Shown here: piece after piece, positions 24,764 to 30,947 of the stretch | Numbering within the stretch: position 1 is the stretch's first letter | How the letters are laid out: each line of letters opens with the position of its first letter | Assembly: GCA_028278125.1 (NCBI GenBank) | Contig: JANQEY010000266.1 | Location: 1 to 30,947, forward strand | Direction of reading: 5' to 3' | DNA: 30,947 bases | Origin: a bacterium | Lineage (GTDB): Bacteria > Electryoneota > Electryoneia > Electryoneales > Electryoneaceae | Program-made: the position numbers and the translations under genes | Notes under the pieces: generated by a model | What the model was told of the DNA's origin: nothing | Database searches by the model: none | Seen by the model: the letters and a program-made list of their open reading frames with translations, nothing else

Positions 24764-24967
24764 TTACGAGCCGACCCGCCTGACGTTACCAGCGGATGGG
24801 CCTTTTTGTCCTTGTTCCAGGTCAAATTCTACTTCTTCACCCTCTTGCAGTGACTTGAAACCGTCACCTTGAATCGCGCTGAAGTGCACAAATACGTCGT
24901 TACCATCTTCTGCTTCAATAAATCCAAAACCTTTTGAATCATTGAACCATTTTACTTTTCCTTGCAT
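24764..24967 (-). CDS. Cold-shock-domain protein (CspA family)
   Basis: 67 residues, a single cold-shock domain from end to end: the opening [15 protein letters not shown] contains RNP1 (KGFGFI), and DVFVHFSAI contains RNP2. Such proteins bind single-stranded RNA and DNA, melt mRNA structure and are induced by cold or growth changes. The gene stands alone on the minus strand with its own terminator. The likely ribosome site is AGGAAG, rather far (about 13 bases) from the ATG, with GAGAAAG nearer. The leader upstream is structured (listed separately). Which csp paralog this is cannot be told. Confidence 0.95.
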   Translation of the reverse strand: MQGKVKWFNDSKGFGFIEAEDGNDVFVHFSAIQGDGFKSLQEGEEVEFDLEQGQKGPSAGNVRRVGS

Positions 24968-24994
24968 AACTTTCTCAACTTCCTGTAAAACTTA

Positions 24995-25037
24995 GCTCCG
25001 GCATTGTTCACCGGAGCCTGTCGATAGACAAGCTATC
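24995..25037 (-). promoter_or_regulatory. Overlapping hairpins in the csp leader
   Basis: GCTCCGG (24995-25001) pairs with CCGGAGC (25011-25017). GCCTGTC (25016-25022) pairs with GACAAGC (25027-25033), sharing two bases with the first. GATAG (25023-25027) can instead pair with CTATC (25033-25037). The block lies 28-70 bases upstream of the csp start and looks like a leader RNA that can fold in alternative ways. Confidence 0.45.
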
Positions 25038-25095
25038 ACTTTTTTCATGAATGTCCAAATGATACGTCTCCAGGTGCCTCCAGAGCATAGTAGCT

Positions 25096-25124
25096 AAAAA
25101 CACCCGGGATTATTGAATCCCGGG
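25096..25124 (-). terminator. Intrinsic terminator of the secreted multidomain gene at 25154
   Basis: CCCGGGATT (25103-25111) pairs perfectly with AATCCCGGG (25116-25124) around ATTG. On the minus strand a GTGTTTTT tail follows (25102 down to 25096). It begins 30 bases past the stop codon. Confidence 0.85.
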
Positions 25125-25153
25125 CGTTTCAACCAGTTTGACTATCTAAAACT

Positions 25154-27874
25154 CTACTTAACCATTATCATTTTCTTGATATCACTAAACGCATCAGTTT
25201 CAATGCTATAGAAATAGACACCGCTTGCAAGATGATCAGCTTCAAAACTGATATGGTGGAATCCCGCTTCAATCCGTCCATTCACCAATTGCGCGACTTC
25301 CTGACCTAAGATATTATATACTGATAGCTTAACATTCTGTGCTGCAACCAGGTCGAATTTAATTGAAGTTACAGGGTTGAACGGATTTGGATAGCTCTGG
25401 TGAAGAGTATATTCAGTGGGAAGGCGATCAATCTCTTCATTCGTTGATATTGGAAGGTAGACAATAACATTCACAACAGGAGTATTATCCCAATGTTGTC
25501 CACGGAAACGTATTTCCGTCCAAATTTCAGGAAGAACACAGCCTGCACCACAATCTATGAGGTCAAAAATATCTTCTGCCAGCCTGAGATCAGCATTGAC
25601 TGATACATTCATCCCACCACCTGCCTGGATTACTCCTTCAGTTGGTTCAAGCCAGATCCAGTCAAGAAGCTTCACCTTCCCTTCCCAAATATCAACATAG
25701 TCTATCGCACCCTTGTGAACCGTTGTAATATCGTAAAAATCATCACGCCATCCGGTTCCGATATCCATTCCACTTATTACACTATTCTCTTCTGGGGGGT
25801 AAATCTCTGTGGCTGTAACATCGTATTCAAGCGTTACAGGATTGTATCGGAATATAAATCCTCCCTGTCCATTGCCATCATGCGCAGCCAACCAGATTGT
25901 ATAGCCATCCACATCCATCGGCATATAGGCCATACCGGTGACACTGTATTGTTCAGGTTCGATAGCAAGCTGAGTATACTGACCTGAAACAGCGTCTACC
26001 ACAGCAAAATTACTGTCAGATTCACGCAGATATACAAATTGTTCATCTAAATCATAAGCTACAGCGTTTGGGCTGAAAGGAACGTTCATCACCAGGCTAT
26101 AATCAGAGAAATCAGGTGTGAAGCGGAATATATCACCATCCGCATTTGCGCCAAACAATTCATTTGTTGTTGGACTAAAAGCCAAGTCGTTAAATCCGTA
26201 ACCTGCAGAGTCTAGCATAATTTCAGGATAGGAATAAGTGCTGGACAGATTACCCTGGCGATCTAAGGCATATAATATATTTCCACCATTCTCTTCATCA
26301 ATATACCTGGCTGAAACATAAATGCTATCAGCCGAACAAACAGCAGCAACTATTCCATCATTACCAGTAACAGTCTGCACATCAAACTGTTCCAGCAGAT
26401 CCCATGTATCATCAAGTTCAGCAACAGGACCAATAATTCCATCTGAGCTGACGCCAGGATTATGCATGCTCGAATGTGTTGAGTAGAATGTTACGATATC
26501 ATAGACCCACGCTTCCCACTCCAACCGCCCGGTTCCAACGCTCTGAATTAGAAAACTTTCTGTACCGGTACTATCATCATCGACAAATATCAACAATTCA
26601 GTTGTTTCAACTTCTCCTTCCGGGTATACCATTGGCAAGCCGCTTTCATTTGAGAAGTTCAGTGTCATTGTGTCAGCATCAGTAATTTCAAAGTTTTCGT
26701 ATTCACTCGTCCAGTAATCCGGATATTCGCAAATAACATCATGATTGCCCGGCGGCAAAAAATGAAGAAGTGAATAATTTCCATTGTCATAGGTACGTGT
26801 CCTGTACTCAGCATATTCTTCAAATGAGACAAACGCGTACTCCATGGGTTCATCGAATACGTCCATGACAATTCCGTTTATCCATCTCCCACCGACGATA
26901 AAAGTAACGGGAACTTCAACCTCTGGAACACCCGGATCATCAGCTGTGATTGTCAATATCGTTTCATAAAGTCCTTCAATAATATCCTCATTTAAAGCAC
27001 TCCCAACTACTGATATTTCAAGGAAATCACCAGGTTGTATAATGCTATTTATCGGATCAATATACAGCCAGGTATTTGCACCCATCGCGTGAGAAGAAGT
27101 GTAATCGATGCAATTGTACATTATATCACCTGTTACCTGGTTTTCTCCGACACCATATTCCCAGGTTTCAGTAGTGATAATCACCTTTCCCAACCCAAAA
27201 GAATATTCAACGAGTACAGGGTAATTTTCCGGATCAACAATCAAGGTGGTAGCATTGTCGGGAATATCCATCATATAGCCATTATTCGCAGATGTCCCGG
27301 TAAATTCTTCAGGAATGCCAGCACAGATCGGATGATCGGGTTCAACTACATAGTTAGTCTCTGAACTTGAATGAACATATGTTGGAATTCCATCAAATAA
27401 GGACCATGTCGCCCCTTCTGTACATCCATGAAACTCCAGCCATCCGCCATTAGATACCCACTCCGAATAAATATCGTAATATAACTCAAATGTATCATAG
27501 AAATTTTGATCCTGTATACTTGGAATCATTATAACAGTATATATATTAAGATCTTCCAGAGAGAAATCATCCATATCTTCCATACCAAATACATCAAATT
27601 GCACACCGATATCACCCAGGTATTCCTGGTGCGAATTATTCCAGGGAATATTTTCCTGGAAAATAAGGACATATGGATCAACAATCTCCGGCAGGTCAGG
27701 CGTTATGGTTATCTCAAGTGGTGACTCACCGCTATTGACAACAGTCAAGATCTCACTGACGGTATCGCCTGGTAAGGTTCTCAGGAATATTTCTTCCGGA
27801 GTTATTACCATCTCTCCGAATGCGATTGAAACCGTGAAAACAATTACAATCGTAATTAAAATTGAACATTTCAC
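25154..27874 (-). CDS. Secreted multidomain protein (Ig-like, glutamine-amidotransferase-like fold, carboxypeptidase-regulatory-like, propeller-like, T9SS sorting domain)
   Basis: 906 residues from the GTG at 27874, chosen because AGGGGG (27886-27881) lies six bases before it and the product starts with a clean signal peptide (about 1-20, MKCSILITIVIVF...). An upstream ATG at 27901 would put charged residues first. Domains, by eye: Ig-like (21-65); a GATase/ThuA-like alpha/beta fold (about 65-260, with VLIF, YTVIMIP, GGWLEFHGC, VVEPDHPICAGIP and TTETWEYG); a carboxypeptidase-regulatory-like Ig fold (about 329-405); propeller-like repeats (about 490-730); a linker; and a T9SS sorting domain (YPNPFNPVTS at 828, ending MIMVK). 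No known enzyme is assigned; Cys151 in the HGC turn is conserved in its neighbour. Function unknown, surface or secreted. Confidence 0.85.
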   Translation of the reverse strand: MKCSILITIVIVFTVSIAFGEMVITPEEIFLRTLPGDTVSEILTVVNSGESPLEITITPDLPEIVDPYVLIFQENIPWNNSHQEYLGDIGVQFDVFGMEDMDDFSLEDLNIYTVIMIPSIQDQNFYDTFELYYDIYSEWVSNGGWLEFHGCTEGATWSLFDGIPTYVHSSSETNYVVEPDHPICAGIPEEFTGTSANNGYMMDIPDNATTLIVDPENYPVLVEYSFGLGKVIITTETWEYGVGENQVTGDIMYNCIDYTSSHAMGANTWLYIDPINSIIQPGDFLEISVVGSALNEDIIEGLYETILTITADDPGVPEVEVPVTFIVGGRWINGIVMDVFDEPMEYAFVSFEEYAEYRTRTYDNGNYSLLHFLPPGNHDVICEYPDYWTSEYENFEITDADTMTLNFSNESGLPMVYPEGEVETTELLIFVDDDSTGTESFLIQSVGTGRLEWEAWVYDIVTFYSTHSSMHNPGVSSDGIIGPVAELDDTWDLLEQFDVQTVTGNDGIVAAVCSADSIYVSARYIDEENGGNILYALDRQGNLSSTYSYPEIMLDSAGYGFNDLAFSPTTNELFGANADGDIFRFTPDFSDYSLVMNVPFSPNAVAYDLDEQFVYLRESDSNFAVVDAVSGQYTQLAIEPEQYSVTGMAYMPMDVDGYTIWLAAHDGNGQGGFIFRYNPVTLEYDVTATEIYPPEENSVISGMDIGTGWRDDFYDITTVHKGAIDYVDIWEGKVKLLDWIWLEPTEGVIQAGGGMNVSVNADLRLAEDIFDLIDCGAGCVLPEIWTEIRFRGQHWDNTPVVNVIVYLPISTNEEIDRLPTEYTLHQSYPNPFNPVTSIKFDLVAAQNVKLSVYNILGQEVAQLVNGRIEAGFHHISFEADHLASGVYFYSIETDAFSDIKKMIMVK

Positions 27875-27914
27875 ATTATTCCCCCTGTAAAAGTGAAACA
27901 TTTATAGATATAAA

Positions 27915-27924
27915 CTATCGATAG
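27915..27924. promoter_or_regulatory. Palindrome in the promoter region of the gene at 27874
   Basis: CTATCGATAG is a perfect 10-base palindrome 41 bases before the GTG start, in an AT-rich stretch (TATAAA on the minus strand nearby). It could be an operator; a 10-base palindrome is also possible by chance. Confidence 0.25.
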
Positions 27925-27945
27925 ATTCCCCTCGTAAACAAGTTG

Positions 27946-27980
27946 TTAAAGAGAAAACGCCCGGAAATAACCGGGCGTTT
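27946..27980 (-). terminator. Intrinsic terminator of the gene at 28004
   Basis: AAACGCCCGG (27955-27964) pairs perfectly with CCGGGCGTTT (27971-27980) around AAATAA. On the minus strand it ends in TTTTCTCTTT. It separates the two paralogous genes into two transcripts. Confidence 0.88.
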
Positions 27981-28003
27981 GTTTAGAGCAATCTCAAATT
28001 AAA

Positions 28004-30947
28004 CTATTTTACCATAATCATCTTCTTAATATCAGTGAACGCATCAGTTTCGATACTATAGAAATAGACACCACTTGCCAGATGATCAGCTTCAAAACTG
28101 ATATGATGGAATCCTGCTTCAATCCGTCCATTCACCAATTGCGCGACTTCCTGGCCAAGGATATTATATACTGATAGCTTAACATTCTGTGCTGCAACCA
28201 GGTCGAATTTAATTGAAGTTACAGGATTGAAGGGGTTGGGATAGTTCTGATGAAGAGCATATCGAGTTGGAAGTATATCCTTTTCTTCGACATCATCATA
28301 TGTCATAATTACTGTAAGATCCATCACCGGGGTATTTGCCCAGTGAGGACCGTTAAAATATACCTCCGCATATATTTCCTGACCTTCTTCTATTACGACA
28401 TCGTCAGCCAGGTTCAGATCAGCATGGATGGTAACATTCATAGCTTCACCAGCTCCTACTACTCCTCCTTCCGGTTCAAGCCAGATCCATGAAGGAGGCA
28501 ACAGTATACCTTCCCAAATATCAACATAGTCAATCAGTCCCTGGTGAACCGTGGTAATATCGTAAAAGTCGGCTCGCCAGCCCAGGCTGATATCCATCCC
28601 GCCAATAACACTGTTTTCTTCGGCGGCATAGACTTCTAATGTCTCCGTATCGTACTCAAGGGTTTCTGGGTTATAACGGAAGACATATCCACCCATTCCA
28701 TTTCCATCGTGTGCTGCCAGCCAGATTGTATAACCATCTTCATCCAGAGGCATATATGCCATTCCAGTTACACTATATTCTTCCATTTCAACGGCTAATG
28801 TTGTAATCTCGCCAGAAACAACATCCAACACCGCGAAATTATCGCCCCATTGGCGCAGGTATAGTGTTTCATTGTCCCAATCATATGCCAGTGCATTCGG
28901 CCAACCTTCTACAAATGTCACCATGGTATACTCTGAGAAATCGTGAGAGAATTGGTATATCTCACCATCAGCATTAGCTCCAAACAGATCTCCCGAAACT
29001 GGATCGTATGCCAGGTCGCCAAGACCATACCCTTCAGAATCCAACATCTCTGCAGGATAAGCATACGTATTGAAAAGAAATCCCTGGTGATTAAAGGTAT
29101 AGAGGAAATTTCCACCATGTTCTTCATCTATGTACCTGGCAGAAATATAAATGCTGTCTGGTGTAGTCACGGCGGCAATAATTCCATCATTTGCTGTTGT
29201 TGATTGAACATCATACTGAACAAGGACATCCCAGATCTCGTCCAGCTCATTTTTGTTCTCAATAAGACCTGTGAAACTGGTATTTTGATCAACTATAAAA
29301 GGACCATTGAAAGAAATTCTCCTGTTGTTTTTTGTCCAGCCAGAAGCACTAGTTCTATCAGTTGATGATGATTCAGATTTTTCTGAGTAATCAATGTCAT
29401 CAGATTCCACAAAAGATGGAGTATTGATGACGCGTATATAAGCATCCCAGTCAAGTGGACCTGTTCCATTACTCTCGATTTCAAAACTCGCAGTACCTGA
29501 ACTATCTTTGAACAAGTTTATTTCTATCTCTAGTGCGGTTGTCTCAAGTTCACCATCTGGATAAACCATAGCGAGTTCATTCTCATTGGTAAAGTTCAAA
29601 GTCATAGTATCGACGTCAAGAATCTCAAAACCGACAGCTTCGCTAGGCCAGTAATTAGGATAAACACAGATGATGTCGTTGGGGCCAATTGGGACATTGT
29701 TTAATAGCGAGTAAAAACCTGTTTCGTCCGTATATGCTTCATATACCGGATTATCCTCAAAGTATACACGCGCGTTTTCCATCGGCTGATCAAGCGCGTC
29801 CATCACTATACCATTTACCCACCGACCACCAACCACAAATGTTACTGGAATAACCTCGGTAGGATTATCCGGATCATCAGAATCAACTGTCATGATCGCC
29901 TCATATAATCCTTCAACTATTTCCTCACCAGTAGCGTCGCCTGTGACCGTTATTTCAAGATCTTCGCCAGGAGGAATAATTCCCGATCTCGGTTCAATGA
30001 TCAGCCAGTTTGCCCCACCTGCGTTTTCAGTAGTGTAATTGATACAGTTATACATCACATTTGCTGCTTCCTGACCGGCACCAACAGCGTACTCCCAGGT
30101 CTCAGTTGTGACAACAACATTACCAGAGCCATAAGAATATTCAATTAAAACCGGATCGCCAAAATCATCCTCAATCAGTGTCACAGCGTTTTCAGGAAGA
30201 TTGATAAGATAATCGTGGTTTGCTGAAGAACCGGTAAATGATTCCGGAATACCCTCACAAATGGGATGATCCGGTTCAACTACCCAGTTTACGCCAGATG
30301 TACGATATAGATGAGCAAGACCATCAAACATAGTCCAGGTCTGGCCTTGAGTACATCCATGAAATTGAAGCCATCCACCACTACTTACCCAATCTTCAAA
30401 TCGATCATGGTTATCTACAAATTCATCATAAAAGGTCTGAGATTGTTCGCTGAGGATGATGATAACGGTATAAGGTTCCAGGTCCCATGTAGCCAGGTCG
30501 GCCTCGCCTGCCAGATCCCATTCAACTTCGATCAGGTCGAGATGATCCTGGACACCCGTACTACCCCAGGGTAGAGTCCCATCGTTGAATATCAATACAT
30601 AAGGTTCGTCAAGTTCACTATGGTACGGTTCAGATGGTACAACATCAAAAGCATCCACATCCTCTGAACTTGGGTATTCAAACAGATATTCCGCTGATAG
30701 ATCAGTAGTGTTATTCAGGAGATGTTCAAAATCTGCACGTCTCTGAGCTGCGCCTGCCTCAGGTTCAACTATTTCACTGGAGATTGCTATTATTAGTGGT
30801 GATTCTCCATTATTTGTAATTGTCATATTCTCAGTGTCAGTTTCACCGGGCAACGCTCTCAAGAATATTTGATCGGTATCAATTTCCATCTCACCCCAGT
30901 CCATAATCATGATATCATGAGTATTCTCGCCTTCAACTATTTCAACC
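28004..30947 (-). CDS. Secreted multidomain protein, paralog of the gene at 25154; 5' end outside the window
   Basis: The frame stays open from the stop at 28004 to the window edge, so the ATG at 30910 is not the real start: in-frame residues VEIVEGENTHDIM precede it and no signal peptide is seen. At least 980 residues are present. Order: part of a beta domain at the edge, Ig-like segment (EMEIDTDQIFLRALPGE...), a GATase-like fold (DEPYVLIF, GGWLQFHGC, VVEPDHPICEGIP, TTETWEYA), a carboxypeptidase-regulatory-like domain (GRWVNGIVMD...), a Ser/Asp-rich insert (about 29320-29410) absent from the paralog, a propeller-like region (SARYIDEEHGG, IWLAAHDGNG), and a T9SS sorting domain almost identical to the paralog's. 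Likely exported; function not recognised. Confidence 0.85.
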   Translation of the reverse strand, partial: VEIVEGENTHDIMIMDWGEMEIDTDQIFLRALPGETDTENMTITNNGESPLIIAISSEIVEPEAGAAQRRADFEHLLNNTTDLSAEYLFEYPSSEDVDAFDVVPSEPYHSELDEPYVLIFNDGTLPWGSTGVQDHLDLIEVEWDLAGEADLATWDLEPYTVIIILSEQSQTFYDEFVDNHDRFEDWVSSGGWLQFHGCTQGQTWTMFDGLAHLYRTSGVNWVVEPDHPICEGIPESFTGSSANHDYLINLPENAVTLIEDDFGDPVLIEYSYGSGNVVVTTETWEYAVGAGQEAANVMYNCINYTTENAGGANWLIIEPRSGIIPPGEDLEITVTGDATGEEIVEGLYEAIMTVDSDDPDNPTEVIPVTFVVGGRWVNGIVMDALDQPMENARVYFEDNPVYEAYTDETGFYSLLNNVPIGPNDIICVYPNYWPSEAVGFEILDVDTMTLNFTNENELAMVYPDGELETTALEIEINLFKDSSGTASFEIESNGTGPLDWDAYIRVINTPSFVESDDIDYSEKSESSSTDRTSASGWTKNNRRISFNGPFIVDQNTSFTGLIENKNELDEIWDVLVQYDVQSTTANDGIIAAVTTPDSIYISARYIDEEHGGNFLYTFNHQGFLFNTYAYPAEMLDSEGYGLGDLAYDPVSGDLFGANADGEIYQFSHDFSEYTMVTFVEGWPNALAYDWDNETLYLRQWGDNFAVLDVVSGEITTLAVEMEEYSVTGMAYMPLDEDGYTIWLAAHDGNGMGGYVFRYNPETLEYDTETLEVYAAEENSVIGGMDISLGWRADFYDITTVHQGLIDYVDIWEGILLPPSWIWLEPEGGVVGAGEAMNVTIHADLNLADDVVIEEGQEIYAEVYFNGPHWANTPVMDLTVIMTYDDVEEKDILPTRYALHQNYPNPFNPVTSIKFDLVAAQNVKLSVYNILGQEVAQLVNGRIEAGFHHISFEADHLASGVYFYSIETDAFTDIKKMIMVK

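Noticed and set aside
27875..27901. ATG 27901 as start of the minus-strand multidomain gene
   Set aside because: The AGGGGG ribosome site lies within that extension and points to the GTG at 27874, which begins a clean signal peptide.
30910..30910. ATG 30910 as the true start of the last gene
   Set aside because: The frame continues open to the window edge, there is no ribosome site there, and no signal peptide follows.

Overview
The window reads as a chromosomal piece from a bacterium of the Fibrobacteres-Chlorobi-Bacteroidetes (FCB) side of the tree or a related candidate phylum. The main reason is that four large secreted proteins end in type IX secretion (T9SS) C-terminal sorting domains of the YPNPFNP / 'GxYFxxxxxxx...KKMxxVK' type. 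There is no rRNA, so the placement is an inference. Shine-Dalgarno sequences are mostly good (AGGAGG-like), base composition looks moderate and even, and I see no phage, transposase, integrase, CRISPR or tRNA.

Layout. (1) 1-698: the 3' end of a superoxide reductase gene followed by a rubrerythrin-like di-iron protein, an oxygen-defence pair typical of anaerobes or microaerophiles. (2) 971-13820: a plus-strand block for 2-oxoacid oxidation: sucA-sucB (2-oxoglutarate dehydrogenase E1, E2), then, behind a recognisable promoter, pdhA-pdhB-pdhC (pyruvate dehydrogenase E1 alpha, E1 beta, E2), one lpd (E3) and a short lipoate ligase-like protein. The block ends with a three-subunit proton-translocating transhydrogenase (pntAA-pntAB-pntB) and a terminator. 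The single E3 and the ligase probably serve both complexes, and the transhydrogenase can turn their NADH into NADPH. (3) 13963-15039: an exported MsrA-MsrB fusion. (4) 15040-15352: a gene-free stretch packed with palindromic REP-like elements, lying between convergent genes. (5) 15353-17380 (minus): a secreted S9-family serine peptidase. (6) 17696-24646: two tandem paralogous surface proteins built of six and five lamin-tail-domain repeats (about 165 residues each) plus a T9SS sorting domain. (7) 24764-24967 (minus): a cold-shock protein with a structured leader. (8) 25154-30947 (minus): two paralogous large secreted multidomain proteins (Ig-like, glutamine-amidotransferase-like fold, carboxypeptidase-regulatory-like, propeller-like, T9SS sorting domain); the second runs off the window at its 5' end.

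The left half is core metabolism. The right half is a cell-surface or secreted region shaped by tandem duplication and local sequence exchange. The most interesting signals are in the right half: a loop in the lamin-tail repeats that has been made uniform within each paralog, and near-identical sorting-domain DNA in an otherwise diverged gene pair. I do not see a clear new defence or mobile system.
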